A stretch of 63,578 nucleotides of DNA from JBBTDV01 sp038042605 (GTDB lineage: Bacteria; Bdellovibrionota; UBA1018): assembly GCA_964358645.1 (NCBI GenBank), contig CAYHPW010000011.1, positions 1-63,578 on the forward strand, in the 5' to 3' direction. Under the pieces are notes generated by a model. It was not told the DNA's origin, did not search any database, and saw nothing but the letters and a program-made list of their open reading frames with translations. Shown one piece after another: positions 9,565 through 18,345 of this stretch (the stretch's first letter is position 1; each line of letters starts with the position of its first letter). Both the position numbers and the translations under genes were made by a program.

Positions 9565-9862
9565 ATCAAAAACGGGTGGATTGTCACAAAGCGTGGTGGA
9601 TTCTTTAAAAGCGGTTTTTTCCCGTCATCCCAATATTAAAAAAATAATCTTGTATGGATCTAGAGCTAAGGGGAATTATAAGCCAGGATCAGATGTTGAT
9701 TTGACTTTAGTTGCTCCCAAAATGGCACTTACTGAATTATTGAAAATAGAAAACGAAATTGACGAGCTTCTTTTGCCATACAAGGTAGATCTTTCGCTTT
9801 TTCATAAAATAGAAAATTCAGATTTAATTGATCATATCCAAAGGGTCGGAGTTGAACTGTAA
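9557..9862 (+). CDS. Minimal nucleotidyltransferase (MNT), HI0073-like
   Basis: 101 residues of DNA polymerase beta-type nucleotidyltransferase fold. The active site is intact: GS in LYGSRAKG (G34-S35) and the metal-binding pair D46-x-D48 in GSDVDLTL. It lacks any other domain. The C-terminus NSDLIDHIQRVGVEL is the usual end of this family and resembles the tail found in the broken copy near 21.1 kb. It is co-transcribed with the overlapping HEPN gene and probably acts as antitoxin by modifying it. Confidence 0.88.
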   Translation: MNESKTGGLSQSVVDSLKAVFSRHPNIKKIILYGSRAKGNYKPGSDVDLTLVAPKMALTELLKIENEIDELLLPYKVDLSLFHKIENSDLIDHIQRVGVEL

Positions 9863-9929
9863 TTTGCCATTAAAAGTTTATCGTAATTTTATTGTGGTTT
9901 CACAGGATATCTCGATACGGAAGGAAGAT

Positions 9930-9942
9930 GGAATCTGATTCC
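9930..9942. other. Short inverted repeat between convergent genes
   Basis: GGAATC, one base, GATTCC just outside the stop codon of nusB and 67 bases after the MNT stop. It could form a small hairpin ending either transcript, but no T-run follows on either strand. Weak evidence. Confidence 0.25.
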
Positions 9943-9943
9943 T

Positions 9944-10360
9944 CTATGGGATGGAGCGTGGAGATAAAACAGACGATTTGCTCACGGCGTCAAGGATCCC
10001 GTTTATGAATGCGGGGGTTTCTTCAGCTGCGAAACTTTTTGCAAGCTCGACTGCTTCGTCTATAACTATCGCGACTGGCATATCAGGACAAAATAATAAT
10101 TCATAAACAGCGAGTCTTAGCAGGCTGCGGTCCACGAGCGCCATGCGTGACATTTTCCAATTGGAGGCATGGGTCTCGATGGCTTTGTCGATGGCTTCTT
10201 TTTCTTTTAAAACACCTGAGACAAGATTCCCGATATATTCGCGTAGCTGCTCGGGGACCTGGAAATGTTCAAAGTGCTCGGCCAGGTCTGGCTTTTGTTC
10301 GTACTCATGCCTGTATAGGATTTGCAGTGCTATTTCCCTGGCTTTATGCCTGTTTGACAT
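9944..10360 (-). CDS. nusB: Transcription antitermination factor NusB
   Basis: 138 residues, typical NusB length. The start RHKAREIALQILYRHEY and the helix MSRMALVDRSLLRLAVYELLF are family signatures, as is PAFINGILDAV near the end. NusB binds boxA RNA together with NusE (S10) in antitermination of ribosomal RNA transcription. It is the last gene of the long operon that starts with yceD, and its start overlaps the nrdR stop by 17 bases. Confidence 0.95.
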   Translation of the reverse strand: MSNRHKAREIALQILYRHEYEQKPDLAEHFEHFQVPEQLREYIGNLVSGVLKEKEAIDKAIETHASNWKMSRMALVDRSLLRLAVYELLFCPDMPVAIVIDEAVELAKSFAAEETPAFINGILDAVSKSSVLSPRSIP

Positions 10361-10868
10361 TCGTTACCCTGTCTTCGTTTTCGGTTAAAATAAATGGCAG
10401 TGTCCCCTGATCTTCCTGTGTCATGGAAGGGATCTGCAGTTCGGCTACGAATTCCTCGACGTCTTGGAATTCACGATATATCGAAGCAAATCTTATGTAT
10501 GCAACCTTGTCGAGCTGGTGAAGTTCCATCATGACTATTTGTCCGATGGTCCTTGAAGGGATCTCCTTTAATCCGTAGCTTTGGATTCTCTTTTCAATGT
10601 AATTGATGAGTTCATCGATTTTTTGTGTCGGCACGGATCTCTTTTGGCAGGCCTTCTGAATGCTGTCGAAGAGTTTTTCTCGTTTGTACTGCTCCCTGCG
10701 GCCATCGTTTTTAATTATTACCGGCATGGTTGTTTCAACACGCTCGTATGTGGTGAAGCGGCCTTCGCAACGCGTGCACTGGCGCCTGCGACGAGTAATA
10801 TCACCGGTCTGGTTAAGCCGTGAATCTATGACCTTGGTTTCCACTGTTGAACAAAACGGACAATTCAC
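10344..10868 (-). CDS. nrdR: Transcriptional repressor NrdR
   Basis: 174 residues. The N-terminal zinc ribbon is complete (C3-x2-C6 and C31-x2-C34, with RRRRQCTRC), followed by an ATP-cone domain (VIIKNDGRREQY, YREFQDVEEF). NrdR senses nucleotides through the ATP-cone and represses ribonucleotide reductase genes. It is about 20 residues longer than usual at the C-terminus, the extension overlapping nusB. No ribonucleotide reductase gene is in the window. The position between glyA and nusB is typical of deltaproteobacterial genomes. Confidence 0.95.
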   Translation of the reverse strand: MNCPFCSTVETKVIDSRLNQTGDITRRRRQCTRCEGRFTTYERVETTMPVIIKNDGRREQYKREKLFDSIQKACQKRSVPTQKIDELINYIEKRIQSYGLKEIPSRTIGQIVMMELHQLDKVAYIRFASIYREFQDVEEFVAELQIPSMTQEDQGTLPFILTENEDRVTNVKQA

Positions 10869-10883
10869 CTGCGTGTACTTCTC

Positions 10884-12167
10884 CTAAATACTTCCCAAAT
10901 ACAAGGGGAAGTTGTGGCAAAGATCACGCACTTTATTGCGTATGAGGCCGAGTTTTTCAGAGTCACCTCGGCTTACAATAGCATCTGAGATCCATAGGGC
11001 GATTTGCTTCATTTCGCCAGTACCCATCCCACGAGTTGTCACGGCAGGCACGCCTATCCTGATGCCGCTCGTGACGAACGGGCTTCGCTTTTCGTTGGGG
11101 ACTGTGTTTTTGTTTACTGTGATCCCGGCCTTATCTAGCCATGCTTCCGCATCCTTGCCGCTGATGTCACCTGCGGGCGAAACGCTCAGGTCAACTAGCA
11201 TAAGGTGGTTATCTGTGCCGCCGGAGACGAGCTTGAACCCGCGATTGATTAGGCTTTCAGCTAGTGTTCTTGCGTTAATGATTATCTGTTTTTGATATTC
11301 ATTAAATTCAGGTGTGAGAGCCTCGCCGAATGCGACGGCTTTTGCAGCTATGACATGCATTAGCGGGCCGCCTTGTATGCCTGGGAATATCATTGAATTT
11401 ACAGCTTTGATTTTTTCTGCATTAGCTAAAATTAATCCACCCCTCGGTCCGCGCAAGGTCTTATGGGTTGTTGAAGTAGTATAGGTTGCATGTGGGATAG
11501 GGGAGGGATGTAAGTCTGCTGCAACAAGGCCTGCAATATGTGCCATGTCCACTACGAGCAGCGCACCGCAATCACTTGCAATGCTGGCAAATGCCGCGAA
11601 GTCGATCACGCGGGGATAGGCACTCGCGCCAGCTACGATAACTTTTGGTTTTTCTTTGAGGGCGGCTTCCCTGATCATGTCGTAGTCTAGTCTCTCTGTA
11701 GATGGATTAAGCCCGTAACTGACGACTCGGAATAATTTTCCGCTGAAATTAGCCGGGCTTCCATGTGTCAGATGACCGCCGTGTGAAAGGTTCATCCCCA
11801 GCATTGTCTCGCCTGGCTTCATGACAGAAAGATACACGGCCATATTAGCCTGGGATCCAGAGTGGGGCTGGACGTTGGCAGCTTCACACTTAAAGAGTTT
11901 ACAAACACGCTCTATTGCAGCTGCTTCTGCCTTGTCCACGTATTCGCACCCGCCGTAATACCGTTTAAAAGGATAACCTTCGGCATATTTGTTAGTCAGT
12001 ACCGAGCCCTGCGCTTCAAGCACAGCTCGGCTTACATAATTTTCTGATGCGATCAGTTCCAACCCTTCTTCTTCACGGAGCAGTTCACCCTGGATTGCTT
12101 CATAAATGGGAATATCCGTTGTTTTAAGGTCATTGTTTTTCATTGGATTTTTTAGTGGATTTTTCAT
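10884..12167 (-). CDS. glyA: Serine hydroxymethyltransferase
   Basis: 427 residues. PLP enzyme interconverting serine and glycine with tetrahydrofolate as one-carbon carrier. The PLP lysine lies in TTHKTLRGPRGG, and ELIASENYVS plus SGSQANMAV are family motifs. I start at the ATG at 12167, which has GGAGG about 12 bases upstream; an ATG at 12143 has none, and a longer frame would reach deep into rpiB. The chosen start overlaps the end of rpiB by 38 bases. The first residues MKNPLKNPMKNN form a small repeat not seen in typical GlyA. Confidence 0.95.
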   Translation of the reverse strand: MKNPLKNPMKNNDLKTTDIPIYEAIQGELLREEEGLELIASENYVSRAVLEAQGSVLTNKYAEGYPFKRYYGGCEYVDKAEAAAIERVCKLFKCEAANVQPHSGSQANMAVYLSVMKPGETMLGMNLSHGGHLTHGSPANFSGKLFRVVSYGLNPSTERLDYDMIREAALKEKPKVIVAGASAYPRVIDFAAFASIASDCGALLVVDMAHIAGLVAADLHPSPIPHATYTTSTTHKTLRGPRGGLILANAEKIKAVNSMIFPGIQGGPLMHVIAAKAVAFGEALTPEFNEYQKQIIINARTLAESLINRGFKLVSGGTDNHLMLVDLSVSPAGDISGKDAEAWLDKAGITVNKNTVPNEKRSPFVTSGIRIGVPAVTTRGMGTGEMKQIALWISDAIVSRGDSEKLGLIRNKVRDLCHNFPLYLGSI

Positions 12168-12624
12168 TTGTAAACTTAGCCTCCAGTTCGCAGATTTTAC
12201 GTATCCGCCGGCGATGGCGTCCGTCTCCTGCGAATATTGACTCAAGCCAGGTCTTGGCCAGTTCGGTGCCGTATTCCGGTGCTATGAAGCGTGATCCGAG
12301 ACAAAGCACGTTGGCGTCATTATGTTCCCTGGAGAGCCTTGCTGTTGTTGTATTATATACAACCGCAGCCCTTATGCCTGGAATTTTATTAGCCGCGATG
12401 CTCATCCCGATGCCGCTGCCACAGATTAAAATGCCGCGTGAAGCCTCGCCGCTGGCTATGCGCTCAGCAAGCAGCTTTGCGAAGTCCGGATAATCCACGC
12501 TGTTTCCGTTGAGTGGGCCGAGATCTTTCCATTTCCACTGTGTAAGCCGGTTTTGGATCTCGGCTTTAAGGCTGACGCCCGCGTGGTCGGATGCTATCAG
12601 TATGGTTTCGGATTTCTTATTCAT
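12130..12624 (-). CDS. rpiB: Ribose-5-phosphate isomerase B
   Basis: 164 residues. The RpiB/LacAB family start IASDHAGVSLK, the substrate-binding SREHNDANVL and the active-site Cys in ILICGSGIGMS are all present. It interconverts ribose 5-phosphate and ribulose 5-phosphate in the pentose phosphate pathway. It has a charged C-terminal tail of about 15 residues beyond the normal end, which overlaps glyA. Its start overlaps the fabF stop by 4 bases. Confidence 0.95.
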   Translation of the reverse strand: MNKKSETILIASDHAGVSLKAEIQNRLTQWKWKDLGPLNGNSVDYPDFAKLLAERIASGEASRGILICGSGIGMSIAANKIPGIRAAVVYNTTTARLSREHNDANVLCLGSRFIAPEYGTELAKTWLESIFAGDGRHRRRIRKICELEAKFTNEKSTKKSNEKQ

Positions 12625-13931
12625 ACTTTTCCTAAAACAAGAGTGGCATTGGTTCCGCCAAATCCGAAGCTATTAGACATTGCATAGTTTATTTTCTTGT
12701 TTATGGCCGCATTAGCCGTGAAGTCTAGCCCCAGCTCCTTGCAGGCGGGGTCAAGATTATGGAGATTTATTGTCGGCGGTATGATTGAGTTCTGGATTGA
12801 AAGAGCTGAAAACATGGCTTCGATCGCTCCAGCGGCTCCGAGCAAATGTCCCGTCATTGATTTTGTGGAGCTTATGTTAAGATCCCTAGTATTTGCGGAA
12901 AAAAGTCTCGCTATTGCCTTGGCCTCTTCGACGTCGCCCACGGGGGTTGATGTGCCATGCGCGTTTATGTACCCGATTTTTTCTGGGTCAAGTTGGGCAT
13001 CTTGAAGAGCCATCGCCATGGCTCGGTAGCCGCCTTCGCCATCCGGTGATGGTGCGGTCATGTGGTAAGCATCCCCAGAAAGGCCGTACCCAAGTATTTC
13101 ACCATAGATACGTGCGCCACGTTTTTTTGCAAATTCATAATCTTCAAGAATGATGATGGCAGAGCCTTCGCCCATAACAAAACCATCCCGATCAGCATCA
13201 AAAGGCCTTGAGGCTTTTTGTGGATCTTCGTTACGTGCTGATAGCGCCTTCATAGATGCAAATCCGCCAACACCTAATTTGCAAATAACCGCTTCGGCGC
13301 CACCAGCAATCATTATGTCCGCGCTACCTCTTTGAATGAGTTTGAAGGATTCACCTATTGCGTGCGTGCTTGATGCGCAGGCTGTGATGTTGCACAGATT
13401 TGGGCCTTGCAAGTTTAGAAGAATGCTAAGCTGTCCTGACGCCATGTTGGGGATCACCTGCGGGATGAAAAAAGGCGTGATCCGTCTGAACCCTTTGGCG
13501 AGAAAGTCGTTATGAACTTCCTCGATTTCAGGCAGCCCTCCCATGCCGACTCCGATGTTTGTACCAATTCGTGAAGGCGGTACAATATGCCTGATGGTAT
13601 CCAGCCCAGAGTCGCCATAAGCTTCCAGAGCAGCTCCGAGTGCCAAGTGGACAAAACGTCCTACGCGTTTTGCTTCTTTTGAATTTGCTGCTTGTGTTAC
13701 TTCAGTTTTTTGATCGTCTTGGTATGGACGAAACGGTCCTGCCTTACTGGTTACGTCAAATGACTTCACTTCCGCCGCTATTTTTACCGGGCATTCGCTG
13801 ACGTCAAAGTGCGTGATAAAATCTACTCCAGAGCGCCCTCCAACGCAGTTTTTCCATGTCTCAGCTGCTGTAAGCCCGAGCGGACTTACCGCCCCGATGC
13901 CTGTGATTACAACCCGCCGTTTCCCGGTCAA
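12621..13931 (-). CDS. fabF: 3-oxoacyl-ACP synthase II
   Basis: 436 residues. Elongating condensing enzyme of fatty-acid synthesis. The catalytic Cys (ITACASSTHAIG), first His (NAHGTSTPVGD) and second His (KSMTGHLLGAAGA) are intact. It is about 20 residues longer than common FabF owing to an insert near residues 68-90 (FRPYQDDQKTEVTQAAN). It lies directly downstream of acpP in the fab operon, as in many proteobacteria. Confidence 0.96.
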   Translation of the reverse strand: MTGKRRVVITGIGAVSPLGLTAAETWKNCVGGRSGVDFITHFDVSECPVKIAAEVKSFDVTSKAGPFRPYQDDQKTEVTQAANSKEAKRVGRFVHLALGAALEAYGDSGLDTIRHIVPPSRIGTNIGVGMGGLPEIEEVHNDFLAKGFRRITPFFIPQVIPNMASGQLSILLNLQGPNLCNITACASSTHAIGESFKLIQRGSADIMIAGGAEAVICKLGVGGFASMKALSARNEDPQKASRPFDADRDGFVMGEGSAIIILEDYEFAKKRGARIYGEILGYGLSGDAYHMTAPSPDGEGGYRAMAMALQDAQLDPEKIGYINAHGTSTPVGDVEEAKAIARLFSANTRDLNISSTKSMTGHLLGAAGAIEAMFSALSIQNSIIPPTINLHNLDPACKELGLDFTANAAINKKINYAMSNSFGFGGTNATLVLGKV

Positions 13932-13969
13932 GCAGTGTCCACCTTTCTCGTTTCCGAAAAACGTGGCGT

Positions 13970-14212
13970 TTAGTGACTTGTCTTCGATGCGATATATTTG
14001 ATGACGTCGCCGACAGTCTTTATTTTTTCAGCGTCTTCATCAGGGATGTCGAGATCGAATTCTTCTTCCATCGTCATCACCAGCTCAACGATATCCAGGC
14101 TATCCGCGCCTAAATCATCGATGAAGGATGCAGTCGGCTGAACCTTTTCGGGCTCGACCGCCAACTGATCGCAAATAATAGTCCGAACTCTTTCTTCAAT
14201 TGAGGCTGACAT
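13970..14212 (-). CDS. acpP: Acyl carrier protein
   Basis: 80 residues, acidic, with Ser38 in GADSLDIVEL as the 4'-phosphopantetheine attachment site. It carries growing fatty-acyl chains for the enzymes encoded on both sides. A 38-base gap separates it from fabF, where a separate ribosome-binding site would lie. Confidence 0.97.
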   Translation of the reverse strand: MSASIEERVRTIICDQLAVEPEKVQPTASFIDDLGADSLDIVELVMTMEEEFDLDIPDEDAEKIKTVGDVIKYIASKTSH

Positions 14213-14233
14213 TCTTTTCTCCTATCAGTTCAG

Positions 14234-14971
14234 TCACATGTACATACCACCATTAATCCCGATCACCTGACCAGTTATGTATCTGCTATCAGGTGAGGCC
14301 AGGAAGCCTACTAACGCGGCAACATCCTCCGTAGATCCGAGGAAGCCTAACGGGATGGTCCGCAGAATGGCCTCTTTTTGTGTATCAGTCAAGGCCTCAG
14401 TCATATCAGTGCTTATGAATCCGGGGGTTACGACGTTAACACGGATATTTCTGCTACCGAGTTCCTTTGCGATGCTCTTGCTGAATCCTATGAGGCCAGC
14501 TTTTGCGGCAGCATATGCGCTTTGGCCCGCATTACCCATTTCCCCGATCACGGAAGATATTTGTATTATGCTCCCCTGTCGCGCGCGCATCATTTGTTTG
14601 GCTGCAGCGCGAGTGCAATAAATTGCTCCTTTTAGGTCAATCGCCAGGGTTTTTTCCAGGTCCTCATCTTTGAGGCGAAGCAGCAGCGAGTCGATGGCAA
14701 CACCGGCGTTATTAACCAGGACGCTTAGTGGTCCCAGGGTTTTACCGAGTGCTTCTATTTTCGCATCTACCGCAGTGGATGATGAGACGTCGAATCCGCA
14801 GAGTTCAGCACTTCCTCCGGTGGAAAGGATCTTGTCCCTGATTTCGGCTGCTTTGTTTTCACTTGTGGAAAAATTAATTAGGACATGAAAACCATTTGCC
14901 GCCAGTTTGACGGCGATTGCGGCACCTATGCCGCGTGATGCTCCGGTTACGAGTGCAAGTTGTCTCGACAT
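14234..14971 (-). CDS. fabG: 3-oxoacyl-ACP reductase
   Basis: 245 residues. Short-chain dehydrogenase with NADPH-binding VTGASRGIG (residues 8-16), NNAG motif, and the catalytic Ser (QISSVIG) and YxxxK (SAYAAAK). The ending YITGQVIGINGGMYM is typical. It performs the first reduction of each fatty-acid elongation cycle. Genes on both sides belong to the same pathway. Confidence 0.96.
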   Translation of the reverse strand: MSRQLALVTGASRGIGAAIAVKLAANGFHVLINFSTSENKAAEIRDKILSTGGSAELCGFDVSSSTAVDAKIEALGKTLGPLSVLVNNAGVAIDSLLLRLKDEDLEKTLAIDLKGAIYCTRAAAKQMMRARQGSIIQISSVIGEMGNAGQSAYAAAKAGLIGFSKSIAKELGSRNIRVNVVTPGFISTDMTEALTDTQKEAILRTIPLGFLGSTEDVAALVGFLASPDSRYITGQVIGINGGMYM

Positions 14972-14985
14972 TAATCAGCTCCCCA

Positions 14986-15999
14986 TTAACTCTTCAAAAA
15001 AATCTGCAGGTTTTTCAGCGATGCGGGATCGCTAACGGAAAAAGCCTGACATTGTTTACCCGAATTCTGTGCTATGCGTTTAAGCAATCCGGCTAAGACC
15101 TTGCCCGGACCGAATTCAATAAAAGTCGTGCAGCCTGTTTCCATTACAGCTGTCATTGTCTGTTTCCATAAAACAGGGTGGTCGATTTGTTCCACAAGAA
15201 AATTAAACACGAGAGTGGCTTCGCGAGTAGGTCTGGCAGTCCTGTTCGGAAGATAAGGTACTTTTGGTGTTTTTGGTTTGTCAGCGTCCGCGAGTCGTGA
15301 AAAGAGGTCTGCCATTTTTTCACGTGCTGGCGACATTAGTTTGCAATGAAACGGTGCGCTTACTTGCAAGGGTATGGCTTTACCTTTTGCGAACTCGTTA
15401 TCAGTTTTAATTAACTTAAGCGCTTCTTCCACCGCATCCGCCGATCCGGCTACCACTGTTTGTCCAGGGGCATTGTAATTAGCTGGCTCGACAATCGGTT
15501 CAACAGTGAATGCGTGGTTAGTTTTTAATCGTGATGAGTGCGCATTAGCTGTAGCTTTTACGCAAAGTTTTCCGACAACGTCGTCATCAAGGCCGATGAT
15601 CGCGGCCATGGTGCCTTCTTGTGGAGGAACTGCTTCCTGCATCGCGATGCCTCGCTCCCTGACCAAACGGGCTGTTTTTGAAAGTTCCAGTGAATTTGCT
15701 GCGGTCAGCGCCGAGTATTCACCGAGCGAGTGCCCGGCCATGTAAGTAGGATTAAAGCCGGTTTCTTCGGCTGCCACGCGGAATGCGGCAATTGATGTTA
15801 CTAGCAAGCATGGCTGGGCATTTTGCGTAAGTATGAGATCCGACTCTGGTCCATCAAAACAAAGTTTGCGCAAGTCAATGTGTAGCGCATCTGATGTTTC
15901 CTCGAACACCGCGCGGGCGGTAGAAAAATTATCGTAAAGATCCTTGCCCATCCCTACTTGTTGTGAACCCTGTCCAGGGAATATCGCGCAAATTTTCAT
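14986..15999 (-). CDS. fabD: Malonyl-CoA:ACP transacylase
   Basis: 337 residues. FPGQGSQQVGMG at the start and the nucleophile Ser in AGHSLGEYSAL identify FabD, which loads malonyl groups onto ACP. It is about 25 residues longer than usual because of an insert around KATANAHSSRLKTNHAF. I prefer the ATG at 15999, preceded by AGGTGG at good spacing, over a GTG 9 bases upstream; this leaves a 2-base gap to the fabH stop. Confidence 0.95.
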   Translation of the reverse strand: MKICAIFPGQGSQQVGMGKDLYDNFSTARAVFEETSDALHIDLRKLCFDGPESDLILTQNAQPCLLVTSIAAFRVAAEETGFNPTYMAGHSLGEYSALTAANSLELSKTARLVRERGIAMQEAVPPQEGTMAAIIGLDDDVVGKLCVKATANAHSSRLKTNHAFTVEPIVEPANYNAPGQTVVAGSADAVEEALKLIKTDNEFAKGKAIPLQVSAPFHCKLMSPAREKMADLFSRLADADKPKTPKVPYLPNRTARPTREATLVFNFLVEQIDHPVLWKQTMTAVMETGCTTFIEFGPGKVLAGLLKRIAQNSGKQCQAFSVSDPASLKNLQIFLKS

Positions 16000-16001
16000 G
16001 C

Positions 16002-17021
16002 TCACCACCTAAGCAATAATGATCCGTATGTCAGGCCAGCACCGAATACATCGAAGAGCACCGTCTGTCCTGGCTTGATACGCCCGTTACGTATGGCTTC
16101 GTCAAATGCCGTAGGTACGGTGGCCGAAGAGGTATTGCCGTACTTGTCGATATTGACTATTACTTTTTCCATTGGGAAGCTGAGTCTTTTTGCAACGGCT
16201 TCGATGATTCTTAGATTCGCCTGGTGCGGGATGAACCAGTCTAGATCATTTAGCTTCATGCCGCTTGATTCAAGCGCCTCCACCGCGAAGTCAGACAGGG
16301 TTTTGACAGCGACTTTAAATATTTCACGACCCTTCATCTGCATTTTATCTAGTTTTTGTGAATGTCTTTCTGGCGTCACTTCCATGTTGGAGCCCCCGGC
16401 AGGGGTATAGAAAAGTTCCCAGAGCCTGCCGTCCGTTTTAAGATGTGTTGAGAGTATGCGATGTGGTGAATCTACAGGCGTGTGTTCCATAACCACTGCG
16501 CCAGCGCCGTCACCTAAAAGGATGCAAGAGCCGCGGTCTTCCCAATTCGTGAACGTGCTTAGGACGTCGGCGCCAACAATTAGTGATGTTTTTATCTGGC
16601 CAGAGCGTATGAATTGGTCGGCTATGGACAAGGCGAAAACAAATCCTGAGCATGCGGCATTGATGTCAATACCCCACGCCCTGTGCGCGCCTAGCTTCTC
16701 CTGCAGCCAGCAAGCTGTCGATGGGACAAGCGTGTCCGGAGTACACGTGCCGTATAGGATTTGATCAATGTCTTGCGGAGTTTTGCCTGCCATTTCTAAA
16801 GCACGCTGGGCGGCGAGAAGCCCCAGGGACGAATTTCGTTCTGCCATATCCCCTGGCTTTGCGATCCTTCTTTCAAGAATACCGGTACGCTCCCTTATCC
16901 ACTCGTCACTTGTCTCGATATTTTTTTCAGCCAGCAATTTTACTAGACCTGCGTTTGTTAACCGCTGGGATGGAAAGGCGGAGCCGGTGCCAGTAATACG
17001 TGATGCGATGTTGGTGTTCAT
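16002..17021 (-). CDS. fabH: 3-oxoacyl-ACP synthase III
   Basis: 339 residues. Initiating condensing enzyme using acetyl-CoA (or a short acyl-CoA) and malonyl-ACP. The catalytic triad is visible: Cys in DINAACSGF, His in WFIPHQAN and Asn in DKYGNTSSA. Its start overlaps the plsX stop by 4 bases, suggesting coupled translation. Confidence 0.96.
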   Translation of the reverse strand: MNTNIASRITGTGSAFPSQRLTNAGLVKLLAEKNIETSDEWIRERTGILERRIAKPGDMAERNSSLGLLAAQRALEMAGKTPQDIDQILYGTCTPDTLVPSTACWLQEKLGAHRAWGIDINAACSGFVFALSIADQFIRSGQIKTSLIVGADVLSTFTNWEDRGSCILLGDGAGAVVMEHTPVDSPHRILSTHLKTDGRLWELFYTPAGGSNMEVTPERHSQKLDKMQMKGREIFKVAVKTLSDFAVEALESSGMKLNDLDWFIPHQANLRIIEAVAKRLSFPMEKVIVNIDKYGNTSSATVPTAFDEAIRNGRIKPGQTVLFDVFGAGLTYGSLLLRW

Positions 17022-18130
17022 TTTCGGTCCTTCATCTTGTTAAGAGCATTCGCCAGTTTTTCTATAATCCGGCTTTCTGCTGCGGTTTGTGCCCTGATTA
17101 ACGCATTCTTTATCGCCTTGGGATTGCTGCGCCCATGGCAAACAAACACATAACCAGCAACTCCGAGCAGCGGGGCGGCGCCATATTCCGCATAATCTAG
17201 CTTTTGCTTAAGTCTTTTTAGCACTCCGGCAGCTAATAGAAAACCAATAGGTGCAAGTAAGCTTGTTTTGGCTTCACTCTTAAGTATGTTAACCATTGAC
17301 GAGCCAAGTCCCTCAAGGGATTTGAGCACGACATTTCCCACAAAACCATCAGTTACCACCACGTCCACCTGACCATTGAATATCTCCTTGCCTTCCGCAT
17401 AACCGATGAACTGGCCTACGGCATCCTGACCTTCTCCAAAGCAGCTTGTTTCTTTGATCAGCACTGCGCTGGTTCGTGTAAGTTCATTTCCTTTGCCGGG
17501 TTCTTCGCCATTTGAAAGAAGGGCCACTTTCGGAAGACCTGGCTTTTTTCTTTCAACTTGCGCAAAAAATGCTCCCATTATCGCGAAGTCACGCAAGTGA
17601 TTTGGTTTGCAGTCTACATTCGCGCCCACATCAAGCACCACGCAACCGTCTTGATAATTATTTTGGCTGAGGGTTGGAAGTTTTACTGCAATAGCAGGAC
17701 GTTCGACGCCGGGAAGTCGCCCCATATGCATCAGCGCTGAGGCCATGACAGCGCCGGAATGTCCCGCGCTTATAAATACCGCGGGATTACCGTTTCCTGA
17801 TAATGCTTCCTTGAAAGATTTGCTTGCTAGCTGGCAGCCGACATTTATTGTGGCATTTGGTTTTTTTCTTAAGGCGCGGATGGAGTCATCCATGTGAATG
17901 TTCTCGGGTGCGTGAATTATCTCAATTTTTCCGGAAGGATTTGCTGGGGTCCTGAGTTGCTGGGCGAGATTTTTAAACCTGTTCTTTGTGGTGACGAGCT
18001 TAGTGATAGCTTCTTGGTCACCGAGTAGGACTAAGTTGCCAGTGATTTCAGGCAATGCCCTGATGGCGCCTTCAAGCATTGTGAGAGGTGCCTTGTCGCC
18101 ACCCATCACGTCCAGAATGAGTTTTGCCAT
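17018..18130 (-). CDS. plsX: Phosphate acyltransferase PlsX
   Basis: 370 residues. Converts acyl-ACP to acyl-phosphate for phospholipid synthesis. The conserved start LILDVMGGDKAPLTMLEG, the SAGHSGAVMA motif and DVGANVDCKP are present. An insert after QQLRTPANPSGK makes it somewhat longer than average. It lies 11 bases after rpmF, the standard rpmF-plsX-fabH arrangement. Confidence 0.95.
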   Translation of the reverse strand: MAKLILDVMGGDKAPLTMLEGAIRALPEITGNLVLLGDQEAITKLVTTKNRFKNLAQQLRTPANPSGKIEIIHAPENIHMDDSIRALRKKPNATINVGCQLASKSFKEALSGNGNPAVFISAGHSGAVMASALMHMGRLPGVERPAIAVKLPTLSQNNYQDGCVVLDVGANVDCKPNHLRDFAIMGAFFAQVERKKPGLPKVALLSNGEEPGKGNELTRTSAVLIKETSCFGEGQDAVGQFIGYAEGKEIFNGQVDVVVTDGFVGNVVLKSLEGLGSSMVNILKSEAKTSLLAPIGFLLAAGVLKRLKQKLDYAEYGAAPLLGVAGYVFVCHGRSNPKAIKNALIRAQTAAESRIIEKLANALNKMKDRK

Positions 18131-18141
18131 GTGCTATTATG

Positions 18142-18345
18142 TTATTTTGCTGCCGGGATTTCTTTTGCTTTTACAGTCAGTACGGACTTCCCAGCATAAA
18201 AGCCACATTTGCAAACACTGTGTGGCCTTGTGGGCTCGTTACAGCTTGGGCATGTGACAATTGTTGGTTTTTTTAATCTATTGCCACCAGCAAAACGTCG
18301 CATATTGCGCCTGCTTCTAGAAACTTTCTTTTTAGGAACAGCCAT
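18142..18345 (-). CDS. rpmF: 50S ribosomal protein L32
   Basis: 67 residues. The start MAVPKKKVSRSRRNMRR is diagnostic, and a zinc-ribbon of the C+ type is intact (CPSC and later CKCGFY). The C-terminus is a short Lys/Ala tail. It overlaps the yceD stop by 14 bases and precedes plsX. Confidence 0.97.
   Translation of the reverse strand: MAVPKKKVSRSRRNMRRFAGGNRLKKPTIVTCPSCNEPTRPHSVCKCGFYAGKSVLTVKAKEIPAAK

Noticed and set aside
10850..12650. Glycine or other riboswitch around glyA
   Set aside because: glyA overlaps rpiB and has no leader; no aptamer-like structure is possible there.
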